Below the pieces are notes generated by a model. The model did not search any database. It saw only the letters and a list, made by a program, of their open reading frames with translations, and was not told the DNA's origin. A DNA stretch of 64,000 bases from contig JAGUCH010000004.1 in NCBI GenBank assembly GCA_019096065.1, positions 7,378,001 through 7,442,000 of the forward strand, given 5' to 3'. Both the position numbers and the translations under genes were made by a program. The stretch is from Paracyclopina nana. Lineage: Eukaryota > Arthropoda > Copepoda > Cyclopoida > Cyclopettidae. Shown here piece after piece: positions 35,141 to 47,800 of this stretch. Within the stretch, counting starts at the first letter, position 1. The number at the start of each line of letters is the position of its first letter.

Positions 35141-38100
35141 TTAGTTCATGATTTTTTCTGCCTCTTTTTTGGTAGGTGGTGAAATTGACATTGAGTTGTT
35201 GATTGCCATTTGTTTCTGCATTTTCCTCCATGATTCTGCACTTCTCCTTATTCGCACTGCTGCAATTACAGCTTGTGCAATTACCCTAAAAAAATAAGTT
35301 CATTTTTGGCTTTCTCTACTTTTTTGTGCTCTCGGCTTTTTACCTGAAACTTTTTCTGCTGCCTTTTGTTGCCACTTTCTTTTGGCTGCTTTCGCCACTC
35401 GATGACATTGAGTAACTTTCAGATGATGTCGAGGTTTGTTGTTGAATGCAGTTGTTGCAGCCATTTTTGCACAAATTGCCCTCCAAGCTGTGCAATAAAG
35501 CTTGCAAATATTTCTTCTGCCACACCAAGCATTTCTTCTGCCTCTCCAGTTTCCAAATGCGCAACTTGGTGCCCTAAAATATATAAATATTTATTACTAG
35601 AAAGCTTTGAAAATTATTGGTGAAAACATTTACTGGCTTCTCTGATTTTTTGGCTGCATTTTTAGGTATTATGATGTCAAAGCTGGCGTTGTTTTGCTCC
35701 GAATCTTGCCTCTCCAGTTTCCTTTCCAGCAACCGAATTTTGCTTTTTAGCACTTCATTTGCAGTCAAAAGTGAAGACAAACGCACATCTTTGCTCGTCA
35801 CACTCCTGTTAAAGAACGAATTTACAGTGACATTTCAATTGGTTTTATACATTGCAAGCCAAATTTCTTTGTGAGTAATTCACTTCGCTGGTTGACTCGG
35901 CCTTTTTGCGCTCACGATGCGTTATGTAGAAACTGATACCCCTGGGGATATTTTTTACTGAGCAAATGTTAAATGAAAACCATAGGGGTATTTTTTCTTA
36001 GCTAATGAAAAAGGGAAACCCTAGAGGTATTTTTCATTTTATGGTGAATGAAAACCCTAGGGATGCTTTTTACAAAGTAAAAAATACTCCTAGGTTTTCC
36101 ATTTGCCAATTAAAAAATGTCACTAGGGTTCTCATTTACTGAACACATCAGGAGCAGCCCAAAAAGGCAGCACATCTTATTGAGTACTGCAGAACTATCA
36201 GAGAATACACAATGAATTAGCTGATTTTTCAAATTGAGTTATAGCCCTTGATTGCGTAAAGTTCATTACTCACTTGGAAATTCGGTTTAAGTGCATATAA
36301 TTTGTACTTGCTGCTGTTCTAGACTTTGAAGAAACGGTAAAAATTGCGCCTTTTTGGGCACCTGTAAATGATAACCCTAGGGATATTGTTTACTAAGCAA
36401 ATGGAAAATGGAAACCCTAGGCGTATTTTTTACTTAGTAAAATGCATCCCTAGGGTTTTCATTCACCATAAAGTGAAAAATACCCCTAGGGTTTTCATTT
36501 AACATTTGAAAAGTAAAAAAATGTCCCTAGGGTTATCATTTACTTCATAACTCATCAGGAGCGCAAAAAGGCCGAGTCATGCAACCGAGGAAATTCGGTT
36601 TACAGTGCGTAAAATACAATTTTCCAATACCCATTGTTGACATCATTGCAGTTGGCTTGTTCTTGCAGAAACTCCAACTCGCTCACAAGTTTGCGTTCCC
36701 TGTGGAGGAACTCTTTGTTTTCCATCTGCAAATCGTGCACAATCATCTTGGCAATGTCCAAATCGTTGGCCAATTTCGACTCGTTTTGCCGATGCGCGTC
36801 CAGTTTGGCCTCGAGCTCCTCGATGTAGAACCTCTCGAAGCCTTCGTTGGGCGCGCTCATCAGCTGCAACTGGTTACGTAACACCTCCTTGTCCGAGTCG
36901 AGCTTGACAATCTGATTCTCCAGGCGCTCGATGGTGTTCTGCAGCTTTTGGCTGTGTAGCTGCTCCGTTTCCAGCTTCCGCGCGTAGAAATGCGAAAATT
37001 CCTGCAAAAACTCGTTCTTGCCCACAATCGAGTCCAATATTCTGGTGGATGGATGATCCGAGTTTTGTTGGCAAAAACAGCATCGGGTGGCCAAAAGCTC
37101 CTCCTTTTGGCACTTTTCGCTCTGCAGCTCGCTGTACAAATGCTCCATTTCGTCCCTTAATTGGTCCATCTTTGCGTTGCTGCTCTCGTTGGTGAGCATC
37201 ATTGGAATTGCCTCACGAGAAGCTCCAATGGATGGCATCAAGTTGTGCATTGAGGCTTGCCTCTTTTCCCGTTCAATCTAATTGTTTTCATGCATGGAAA
37301 TTGGAAAGCATTAGTCTTGAGTTCACGCAACCTTTTGTGGCTACCGTACGCGCGCTAAAATAGAGCCAAGTGAATTTTTTTTTAAAGAGCTGGATGTGAT
37401 TAAAACATGGTTGAAAATTAATTTTAGTGAGGATGAAGTTACTTTTTGATTCACATTAAGCTGAGGGGTAGAATAACCTAGACAAAATTCCCCTTAAAAA
37501 ATTTGCATATTCTCTTAAATCTGATGTCCTGAGGGTTCATTTTTGGAAAAATAATTTCAAAAAACGTGTAGTTCAGATATAGTAAGTTTTTGTGTCAGTG
37601 TGAACAAAATTGACCCCCTCCAAAATTAAGAGATCTAACTTTTGTTACTCCATAAGAAAATCGCTAGAGTCAACAGGAAAGGAGATACACACTATCAAAA
37701 AATCAGTTTACTACGTATTTTAACGGCTATCGTACTGTGATTACAACTTCTTGAGTATTTTAGAGGCTTGCTTATGAAATAAAGAAAGCTAGATGTTGGA
37801 TTTTCATAGGTAGTCGATGCTATAAACAACCCTTGAAAAATTAAAGTTAAAGGCGCCAGAAGTTTTTGAAAATCTGTTATGGGAGGCGCTAAGATTTTAA
37901 AATGACTTTCAAATAAACCCTTGGCACATGGGCTTTCAGAAAATATGCATATTTCTGATTGGGAATTTTGTCTGGGTTATTCTGCCCCTCATGTCAATGT
38001 TGATTGGCTCTGTTTGTGATGACATGATTTTTCAACTTTCTTCAAATAATTCGCAGATTTTGAAGCCCTTTTTTTGCAATCTTTAAGTAATATTATAATG

Positions 38101-40800
38101 TATAAAAAGCTAAAAAGACATAAATTGCCTGAACTGAGCTTAAAAAAAAGAAAAAAAAATATGATTTCAAATGGTGGGCTTAATTTCAAGCTGGCTTGAT
38201 GTAAAATATTTCATGTTGTTGAGAGGGCTGAAATTAGCGCGCGTACGGTAAAGAGTTTACCTCAAGAGCCGTTCGCAAGTCTAGAATCGTCTCGTTATTT
38301 CTCTCGATGGCCTCTCGAGATTGAGATCTTTCGGCGTCTAAGGTCATTTTAAGGCGAAGAAAGTTATCCTTTTCCGCCAGCAAAGCAGTTTCAAGTGCAC
38401 GCGCACTCGACTTTTCGGCCTGGAAGAAAATCATTGTTTCATGATTTATTAGGGCAATGCGCAGATTTGCAGGCTTACTTCTGACATTGCGACGAGTCTT
38501 TGGATTTCTTTTTTGTCTTGGGAATGTTGCTCTTCGAGCTCATCAATTTTCCCTTGCATTTCACTGGCCAGAGACTGGAAATGAAATTCAGGCATTGCCA
38601 AGGTGGGTTATTTTTTACTCTGCAAACGTTACCTGCAGTTCCTTCACAGCCTGCTTCTCCTCATTGAGTTTCTTCATCCACTCCATGACTTTTAGCCTTT
38701 CATAGCATACTGAAGCCTTTGTAAAAAAACCACAATTTTAAAGCATTTTTCAAGGCAATTTTTAATTCAATTTTTAGGTAAATTTTGAAGGCCATTTTCA
38801 ATGTAATTTTTGAGTTAGCCAACTTTTTAAGGCCATTTGGAAGGAAATGTTTAATGTATTTTTAAGGCAATGTTCAAGGCAATTTTTAAGGCCGTTTTCA
38901 AGGAAATGTTGAAGGCAATTTTAAGGTAATGGTGAAGGCCATTGTAAGGTACTTGTGAAGGACATTTTTAAGACCATTTTTAAGGCAATTGTTAATAGCC
39001 TTAGTGGAACAACAGTTTTGAGTAGGGATAATTCCTACGCGAGATGGCGCTGGGAGCTCCATCGGGGCAGATTATTTTCGTAATTCAAGGGTTTCAGTGG
39101 GTTTTAATGGACTTTTGAGGCAAACTTGATGATATTTCGACGCATTGAAGGGAGTTTGGCATTTTCAGCTAAGTTTAAGCCGAGTTTTAGAGCATTTTTT
39201 TTCGGACTGCCCCGATGAGCGACTGAAGCGCCACTCTGTGCTAAAATACCGCAACTAAAGCCCGGTTCCAACAAGGAAAATCAGCATAGTCAGGAGACGT
39301 AACTTGACTTTTTAGCATAGTCAGGTCACAGCTAGCTCGCGCGCTCAGCTCGTCCTGACTTAACTGGTTTACCGTACTATACTATGCTGATATCCCGTGT
39401 TGGAACCGGGCTTAAGTTCCACTAAGGCTATTCAATTTTTGGAGCCATTTTTAAGGCAATTTTCAAGACAATTTTCGAGGCGATTTTTAATTCAATTTTT
39501 GGGGCTATTTTTAAGTCGATATTCAAAGCAATTTTTAAGGCAATTTTTAATTCAACTTTTAACGCGATTTTCAGGTCAATTGAAATGAAATTGGATGTGT
39601 TTACCTGAAGTTCAGAAATGAGGTTTTTCTCCTGGTTGATCATATGCTGGTTTTTGGCAGCTGACATTTTGACATTGTGATTTTTACTGTGCTCACCATC
39701 TGCTGCCTTCATTTCCTGGCTGCTTTTTATCCTGTCAAAAACTTTATCCACTACCATGCAAGATATTGCATCGAATTCCTGGCGAGACTCGCTCAGTTGT
39801 TGGCGTAGCTTTTTATTATCTTGAAAGTTGCCATTTTGCAGCATGACACTTGATGATGCACTTTGCTGGAGCCTCCTGGTGTCAGCAGTAGCAGACATTT
39901 TGGTGTTTTCTTCCATTGCAAGCATGTATTCTTGACTGAAGGCAATCTTGGAAGAAAGAGCTGTAAATTGGCCTTTCACGCAACGCACTAATAAAATTGG
40001 AAATTGGAACTGCGCGGAGGAAATCAATTATATGTAGATCATGACAAGCATGTAAATGTAGAGCACAACCAGAAATGGCACGACAATTGTCATGTTTTAG
40101 CAGCTTCACCTTTGCTCAAAAACTGCCTTTATTTGTTGGCAAAAGAAGCAAAGAATTTATGTACGTGAGAGAAAGCTTTCTAGTTTTGTTTTTAGGAGCT
40201 GAAAAGCACAAGCAAAACTACAACTCTCCAATTTTGACATACTTTTAATTTACCTTTTTTACCAGATCCCCTTGATAATGGAAAGAATTCCTTTGTTCCT
40301 CACTTGTTTCTCCTTCTGCAATGTCATCCTTGTGGCTGAAAGGACAAAATGTCTGGCTTTTTCTGCTGCTCTCCTCATTTGTAAGGCCAAGGTCAGACAC
40401 AGACACAAATGTGTGCATTTCATTTAGAAAATTCATATAATCTTGCATTTTTGCCCAAACAAACCTTCTCAGCTTTGCTTGACCTTGACAGCCTTGAAAT
40501 TTGGAAATTTAGAACTTTGGCTTACTTCAGCAGGATTGGGATCAACCTGGAGTGCCAAATTGGGTTTTGGCACTGAATTTGCCTCCACAGCTCCTCTTGA
40601 GCCACCCATCTCAAGTTCAAGCCATATTTAGCCACATGAGCTCCAAAGTCAGCATTGAGCCTTTTCAGCTCTGCTTGAATGATGTTTTCCAGGGTGAATC
40701 TCAAGTCCTCCTCTGAGAAACATCTGGACCAAATGTCTTGCCAAGTTCTCACTGCCAAAATGGAGGTTGTGAAAGTGTCAGTGACAATTTTCAACGCCAT
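35141..40800 (-). CDS. Plp: Pericentrin-like coiled-coil protein with C-terminal PACT domain
   Basis: Exons read from 3' to 5': 35141-35285, 35344-35573, 35634-35805, 36631-37277, 38261-38419, 38479-38574, 38633-38716, 39605-39946, about 40254-40466 and 40800 to about 40525. Most of the product is coiled coil. The last two exons give a PACT centrosome-targeting domain: KLRIWKLERQKKCLVWQKKYLQ, then after a Ser-rich insert FRVIAQAVIAAVRIRR followed by SAESWRKM. This matches the pericentrin/AKAP450 order (ALIYQKRYLLLL then FRTAVRVVIAI). Total length is around 700 aa, far shorter than fly PLP or vertebrate pericentrin. The junction of the first two exons is uncertain, since no acceptor with a good pyrimidine tract keeps the frame. 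Upstream of 40800 there are ACATAAAG and TCAGTT in promoter order. Several introns carry MITE-like repeats. Confidence 0.72.
35891..36585. mobile_element. MITE-like inverted-repeat element in an intron of the PACT gene
   Basis: Outer arms at 35891-35932 and 36541-36585 are inverted copies sharing gactcggcctttttgcgctc and gttatg. Just inside, both ends carry arrays of accctaggggtatttttt-like motifs, so cccctagggg palindromes recur at least eight times between 35935 and 36535. Weaker internal copies of the end (near 36145-36175 and 36345-36370) suggest two nested or adjacent copies. There is no ORF. Confidence 0.65.
38740..39600. repeat. Degenerate aaggcaattttt repeat array broken by a nested foldback insertion
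   Basis: 38740-38990 and 39425-39600 consist of imperfect tandem ttttaaggcaattttt-type units in the same orientation. Between them a unit bounded by the perfect 17-bp inverted repeat aatagccttagtggaac (38994-39010 and 39416-39432) interrupts the array. Inside that, a second perfect inverted repeat, aagcccggttccaaca (39258-39273 and 39398-39413), bounds a 156-bp hairpin-like element. Confidence 0.65.
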
Positions 40801-41083
40801 GCTTGTTGTTCACTGCAAACTATTGACCAAACTGAGCAAGGCCTGAAGCTTTTCCAGGGCTCCTCTTTATGTACCAACAATAACAACCTGACAGAAAAGA
40901 GAGGCTCTTTTCCCTATGCTATGAAGCAGTTGAAGCTTGCTTTTATTGTCTTGATTACTAATCAGATCATCTAATAATTATGATGTGGCAACAGCATAGG
41001 ATTGCCTATAAGTAAAAAGCTTTTTTGTCTCTTCTTCTTGTGATTGCTCTTGTAGGTTGCGTGTTAAATTAGTCTTTTTGAGT

Positions 41084-42155
41084 TTACATGGTTTTGCGTG
41101 AATACATCAGTAGCAGACTCAGCAGTGAAGACGGAAGCAGCAGAATCCAATGCGAAAATTGGTGGGGCGAGCCAGCTGCATTGCACAAGTTGGCAGTGCA
41201 AATGCAGACGCCCAGTCCAGTGTTGTCCTCCACGTGGCAATTTGAAGTATTATTTGTACTAGCCAGAAAACATCCCTTTTCCACAACTTTTTGAGCTGGA
41301 ATGAAATAGTGAAATTCATTACATAAACTCATGAAAGAGTGACTAAGCTAAGCTGAGAGGGACTGTAAATTTGGTAAAGCTGAGAGGGAGTGTAAAGCAG
41401 CTAAGAGGGACTTAAATTGAAAAATAGCTGAGAAGGACTGTTTATTTAAGTAAATCTTAGAAGGACTTTTAAGTTAAGTAAAGATGAGATTGAGTGTAAG
41501 GCAGTTTAGAGGAACTGTAAATTGTAAAACAGCTGAGAGGGACTGTAAAGATATGCAAATCTCAGTTTTTGGTAAATCTAATATGGACTATTAAGTAAAG
41601 CAAAGCTGAGAGATGCTATTAAGTAGAAACCAATCCAGAGGGACTGTAAATATGAGAGGTACCATTAATTTAAATAAACCTTAGAGGTACTATAAACTTA
41701 GATAAAGCTGACTATTTAGTGTAAAACCAGCTGAGAGGGAATGTAAAGTTGAAAAACGCAACAAAACTGAGTTTCTTAATTCAGCTAATGGCTTTATTCA
41801 ACTAGGCTCCATTTTACCACCTGGTCAAGTGATTTTAGAAGGGCTATTAATTATCTTAGAGGGATTGCAAATCAACTTTATACACACATGTGGGGCAATT
41901 GCAATTCCCATTTATATTCATAATGTGACTTACTTTTTGGGTAAAACTTTTTGATGCAGCCAGTGTGCATGCCACACTCAATTTGCTCTTCTTGGCTATT
42001 TCCACCTGCATAGCATCTGAGTGCATCAGCTCCTATAAGCAATCACATGATTAAGCCCCAATGAATCTCTGCTCACACAGCTTACCAAGAGTGAAAGCAA
42101 GAATCAGTGCAACTGTTGCAATTCTAAGGGCCTTCTTGGGTTGGACAGTAGCCAT
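41084..42155 (-). CDS. Ly6/three-finger GPI-anchored cell-surface protein
   Basis: Three exons: 42155-42086, 42032-41934, 41295-41084; product 126 aa. A hydrophobic signal peptide follows a short basic start. The mature part begins LRCYAGG and has eight Cys in the Ly6 pattern (RC, EC, GC, GC, NC, VC, IC, LCN), ending in the diagnostic C-x-CTANLCN box. The C-terminus is hydrophobic (HWILLLPSSLLSLLLMY) with a short basic tail, as needed for GPI attachment. Invertebrate Ly6 proteins act at septate junctions, in sleep or behaviour, or as receptors' partners, and which applies here cannot be told. Intron 2 (41296-41933) is filled with imperfect gctgagagggactgtaaa repeats. Confidence 0.88.
41340..41760. 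repeat. Imperfect tandem repeats in the Ly6 gene intron
   Basis: A motif close to gctgagagggactgtaaa recurs about ten to twelve times with irregular spacing of roughly 30-45 bp. A related copy (agctgagagagggctgtaaag) sits at 56880 in PLC-beta intron 1, so the motif is dispersed. Confidence 0.6.
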
Positions 42156-42935
42156 TGTTTGTATAGCGTTATTTTGTTCAGGACATGAAGCTGTCAAACT
42201 GTTTTGGTCAATTGGAGTAATGCACTTGGCACCAAAATGGCAGCAGTGTCTTCAACGAGCATTGGAATGGGTTGACAGCTGCTTAAATGCACTGGATGGT
42301 GTGGTTTTTTACCCTTCAATAAGGACAAGTGTCAGGTTTTAGGTGAAGAACACGCCTTACTGTTGTTTTTTGCGTCGTACTTCTCCTTACTCCTGCAGCT
42401 GGCCGCGTCAGCTCCTTTATGCTGTAGTAGTAGCTTTCCCTTTAGAGCTGAACTTATAACAGGCGCTGTTATTGATTTTTCTCCCTTTTTGGTTGAGCGT
42501 TGCGTTATAGAAGACGACAAATAATGGCTGCTGCTTCATGTTTCTCCACCGAGATTTGCCTCCTTGCCGTGCGCTGTCATAATAAATAATAACAATAATA
42601 ATGAAGCTCGTTTCCGTCAAAATCAGTCAATTGTAACCAAACTCGCTTCACAGTTCACACAGGGGCTCAATTTCACCAAAATGATTTTCATGCAGTCAGT
42701 TAAAAAAACCTATAAAATAATGCCAATTTAAAGATTATCAAACTATGTACTATGCGTGTTAAAAGAGGGAAATAATCCACTGTGACGCCATGCATTCATA
42801 GGTTTCTACGGTCCACTAAATTGGCTTTTAAGCTTTATATGTAGAGTATTTATAGAACTGTGTATTAAAAAGTGTACCTGTTGAAAGCCTTTTTATCGAT
42901 TGATATGAGCAAAATCGCTTTGCTGCATACCAAAC
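42156..42935. promoter_or_regulatory. Divergent region between the Ly6 gene and the 13-residue-repeat gene
   Basis: 780 bp between two opposed start codons, so both promoters should lie here. The only recognisable item is one aataatccactgtg copy at 42776. No coding signal is supported. Confidence 0.4.
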
Positions 42936-44801
42936 ATGTCTGAAATTAATCCGGTTGAAGATTTCGTCAAGGCGAAATTAGCGCGTAAGCAGAAAATCCG
43001 CGAATTGGAAGCCTCGCTCTTTGGAAGCAACGGAGATCAGTACTGGAGTGAAAAGAAGACAGAGTTGCCCCAACTCAAGCGCGTTGATGAGTTCAAGGAT
43101 CAATTGAATGAAGCTGAGCGCAAAGGCAGGAAAAAGTCGGCTTTATTCAATGAGCCCCAAATCCGGAGAGAGTCTTTCTTCTTGCAAAATCCTCCTGCTA
43201 ATAATGATCCGAGGCCAGAAAAGACCACTAAAAGTATTTTGCCACGTGAAGAAATTAGCAGTGAGCAGCAGCCTTTGACATTGGCCAAGAAGCTGATAAA
43301 AGAAGAGCTTGCATCCGTCGACCATGGGCTGTATTTGCGAAAATCCGGATTGACAGCCATGAAGAAACTTGGGGAGAAATGCTCGCGGATTCTGAGCCCC
43401 AAATCAGCTGGGAATTATGAGAAATTCGATGAGCCGGATTTCGATGCGTTGAGTGTGCATGCGTTTCGGAGCAAAATGAGCAGTGCTCGAACAATTGATT
43501 CCATTCCTGCTCGTGTCACCTTGTCAAGAGCTCATATTCGAGGTAAGCAGCTTTTTAATAAAAGTAATCTCACCTTATGACTTTTTTCTCCTGTTGGTTC
43601 CAGAGTTTAATGATGACATGAGCCATGAACTTGAGGGAGTCCCTGAGAGACCTGTGATTGCCCTGATGCAACCCAAAAAACATATTCTGAATGAAAAGTC
43701 TGAAATTGAAGCACTTGTTCCTATGAAAGAGACACAAAATGACAGCGCAGTAATGTCTGTGAAACAGCGTCAATTGAGCCCACTTCAACCGTTGCCTTTG
43801 ATAAAGCCACAGAAAGACATGTTAAGAGGAATGTCTGCGAAAAAGGACCAAAATGATATATTCGATGGAATATCTATGAAAAAGGACCAAAATGACATAC
43901 TTAATGGAATGTCTGTGAAAAAGGACCAAAATGATGTATTCGATGGAATATCTATGAAAAAGGACCAAAATGAGATACTAATTGGAATGTCAGTGAAAAA
44001 GGACCAAAATGACTTACATGGTCAAATGTCTATGAAAAAGGAGCAAAATGGCTTGCACGGTCAAATGTCTATGAAAAAGGACCAAAGTGACATATTTGGT
44101 GCAATGTCTGCGAAAAAGCCACAAATTGGTGCACTACGTCCATTGTCTAGGAAAATGCACCCGAATGACTCATCAAATGAAATGTCACCAAATGACTCAA
44201 TTCTCTCATCCAATCTACGAATAAGCAGTAAGCTAAAAAATAATAGTTTTTGCATTATATGTAAATCAATGCTTTCAGGAAGAGGCAGTGACATTGCCTT
44301 GTTTGGAGGGCTCGAAAACGCTTTTGCCAACATGCCCACCAACACATTTTCCCAGCTGGATTGCTCCAAAACATTTGAAGACATTCCTAGCAACGTTTTC
44401 GAGCAAATTCCCAATTTCGAAAGTCCTCAAGAGCAAGCCAGAAGGGAGCAAATCCAAAAAATGCTGCAATCTTCCAAGGCTGCCAAAGGTGAAAGCAAGG
44501 TAATCATGATCCCTTTTTTATAATACAATCAAGAGACGAGAAAGTCCTTTTTTCAAGCAGCCACCTTCAGTGGAAAAAGAAGGCCCTGGGGAAAAAGTTT
44601 ACGAAGCGGACTTTATTGCACTTTTCATCGCGGAAGATGCAAGTGGACGCAATGCCAGTGGAGTTTCGGCTAGGCGAAGAAGACACTCGACCACCATTGA
44701 AATTGGCCATTTCTGCGCCCCTTTTTGGCCAGGTTTTTGCGAGGCCAATTTTTGCATCCTTCATAGTAGCAGTGGCAGCAAAGCAGAAAGGGACAGAGTG
44801 A
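42936..44801 (+). CDS. Unrecognised protein with 13-residue tandem repeats
   Basis: Exons 42936-43542, 43604-44227, 44279-44499 and 44571-44801 join in phase to give about 560 aa. The N-terminal 200 residues are charged and partly coiled coil (MSEINPVEDFVKAKLARKQK...). Exon 2 holds about eight copies of a 13-residue repeat with the pattern G-[MI]-S-[MV]-KKDQND-x2-x. Exon 4 starts at the AG at 44570, the one acceptor with a pyrimidine tract (ccttcag), and gives a basic then hydrophobic C-terminus with no stop until 44801. The 51-bp intron at 44228-44278 is a multiple of three and open, so it may also be retained. I do not recognise the family. It ends 8 bp before the convergent PLC-beta stop. 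Confidence 0.65.
43825..44145 (+). repeat. 39-bp coding minisatellite
   Basis: Eight tandem 39-bp units, each encoding one 13-residue repeat. Units alternate (isoleucine-Phe type then methionine-Leu type) over the first four copies, indicating growth by a 78-bp dimer, and then diverge. The frame is kept throughout. Confidence 0.85.
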
Positions 44802-44808
44802 AATAAAG

Positions 44809-47800
44809 TTAAACGTAGGCTTCTTGCTTGGACCATTTCTTCATCTCGAGCTCCTCTTGGTTGTACATTTCGATGGTCTCCTTGATGTATTTCGATATGT
44901 TTTCCAGCTCGGTTTCCTGCGTCTTCTTCTGCTTCTCTCGCTTCTTGTTCTGCTTCAGCATATTGTTCTTCCTCTCGTCCATAAACTTCTTGGTATTGGT
45001 GGCGTTCTTCTCCTTCAGCCGTCGGTCTTTTTCAGCCTGAAATTGCCAATATTTTGGGAAAAATGTATAATTACTCTTTTTTTAAATTATAGGTTTTTGC
45101 GTATTTTAAATTAAACAATGCTAAAAATGTAATTATTTAATGTTCAATGAACGGATTTTTGCTGAGCAGATTTTTACTGAACGGATTTTAACTGAGCGAA
45201 TTTTAACTGATCGGATTTTTTGCTGAACGGATTTTAACTGCACGGATTTTTGCGGATTCGAATTTTAACAGATATACCATTTTTTTGTGTGCTTATTACC
45301 TTGGTTTTCAAGGTGGCGTCAGCCTGAACTTCCTTGGCTGTGTCCACAGAAAGCTTGGTCTGGCCCGTCATCATCTCCTTGGTCTCCCTGAAAGCACGAA
45401 AAGCCAATATCAAGTGTGATTGATTCTTAGGAAAAATCGTGTCGCAGTATATATACTTGGCAAAAAAGGCCTCAAGGTCTTTCATTTGCTTGGCTTGCAC
45501 TGTGACACAGAGCTTTTTGAAAATCTCCTCCTGAGCTGCCAAATGGGATTTCAGCATTGTCCACTCCTCTTGCTTCAACTTTTGCACCATTTCTGTCCAC
45601 TGAGTGGTTTGCTCTTGCACCAAAGCCAGAATCTGGGGATCAGTGCCCAAGTCACCCCTTTGTGAACAAAATTACTAACAAGAGAAAAGTTAATTGAAAA
45701 CAGCAATAAAAATACTTCTTGGATTTGGCCAGTTTTTCCATGGCTTTGCATTGGTTAGAGGAAATGGTGGCCCTTTCTTTGGCATGCTTTTTTTGCAATG
45801 TGTCATACTCTTTGATGTACTTTTTGGCCATTTTGGCATAGGTTTTGTCCTCCTTCAAAAAGTCCACTGTGACACTGGGCAATGTGAATTCCTCAGCTTG
45901 ATATAATAATGGAAAATGTGCTAGTATTGCATGTAAATGAATGGATACCCTTTTTCTCCTCTTTTTTCCCTCCCTTTTCCCCCTTGCCATCGCCGCCCTT
46001 GCTTTGAATGACATCCCCACTGATGTCATTCTCCTCAATGCCCAAAGCCTTGAGCTGCTCAGCTCGTTTCTCTTGAGCAGACAAAAAGGCTCGAGGGTCA
46101 CACAGAGCGTCCATAAAATCTACAATATAATAGTCCTCATTATGCTATTAACATCAATAATGCAGCAGCATATCCACCCCCAAGGCCATCAGGGACGTAG
46201 ATCTTGAGCTCGATGTTGCAGAACAACATTGGGAGTGACATGGGGAAATTTCCCTCCGTTTTGAGGGAAATGTGCCGATATCCTGCCTGCAAGTCGTTAA
46301 AAGGCAATATCCTCTGGCCCAACAATTTGCCCTCCTCGTTGTACACTCCGATTCGCAAAACAGCCAACTCTGGCAAAACGACCTGAAACGTAATGCTTTT
46401 GAATTGGAAAAGATCTGCGAGAAATATTCTTGTGCGTTTATTCATTTCAGTGGATTGACCTCTTTAAACGCAAGAGGCATAGAAAGTATCGTTCACTTGA
46501 AAATGATGCAATCTTATAGCTTGGCTTTTTGATGACTTGTCCATGATTACTTTTCAAATAGCCAGCTGAAATTTCTTGCTACGTATGAGTAAAAAGTTTC
46601 ATCTTGCTTCACTTGGAGTAAATTAAGGCGAAATTGTGGCCATTTGAATAGAGCTTAGCTTTGTGAGTTATATACATGTAACTAAGTTTTTTAATTTGGC
46701 TAGTATTAAGAAGAAAGCTCATTTCGTGACTTATCGTTGATTATTTCATTATTTTAGTACTTTTTGTTACTCCTGTGAACTTTCGTGTGGTGTACGTGAG
46801 GGTAAAAAGATTCAAAATAAGGCTGAATTACAATTCTCAAATCTGAGAGTAACTTCATGCATTAAAGAAAATTAAGTAATATGCTCGCACATTATTTCAT
46901 TCCAATGGATATACATACCTCTTCAAATGCATGAGGAATAAAAAGTATGGTTCATTTGAAAATGATGCAATCTCATAGCTTGACTTTTTTATGAATTGTC
47001 TATGATTACTTTTAAAATATCCAGCTAGAATTTGTTGGTATGTATGAGTAAAAGTTTCATCTTGCTTCACTTGGAGCGCTCTAAGGCGTCAAGCTGGAAC
47101 CTCCACCTTGGATGTTTAACTAGCTAAGTTACCTTTCTGAAGCAGAATGGCTCTTCGTTGTACATGGGGTTCAATCCGTTGGCTGGCACCACTTTGGTTC
47201 TGAACTCTTTCCGGATGGTGTCAGTTGGTAGTCCATACATGTCCACCTCCACATATGTGCCCACTCTTTTGTCAGACAAAAACTGGCCTAAAAGAAGGCA
47301 ACACTGTTTTATATTAAGTTTACTAAAGGTTCTCATATTTTGTGCACCTGCAATGATTTGGACATTGCATTGGGCTGCAATGACACCATCCACTGGAGTT
47401 TCAGCGAATGGATCGAAAGTCTTGTCTGTTCTTCGCATAAACTCCGGCTTGAGCAGCCAGCCACAGTTGCCATTGTACTCAAATTTCCCCTGGTTCAATT
47501 GCATGGGCAAATCCGGAGTCTGGAAGTTGAGTGACACCAGTTGGCATCCAGCATTCCAAAAGATCTGAGGCATGAAGTTGGAGGAGTCCACACGAGCTCC
47601 CTTCGGGTACAACCGACTGAATTGCCTTTTGTTGTAATTGACAAATTCGATGGCTTGCGTTTTCAAATAGCCCAGAGCTGCAGGTTCAGCAAAGCTGGAC
47701 ATTTTGTAATGGCAGTCATTCTTCTCAGCATCGTCGAACCCTCCAAATTTGGTGGGGTGAATGTAGTTGACTGTGGACGACAAGAGGGGATGCACATTGG

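Noticed and set aside
44570-44806. Alternative last exon of the repeat gene in another frame (from AG at 44557 or 44560).
   Set aside because: Those acceptors sit inside the pyrimidine tract of the better AG at 44570, which also joins in phase 0 to the previous exon.
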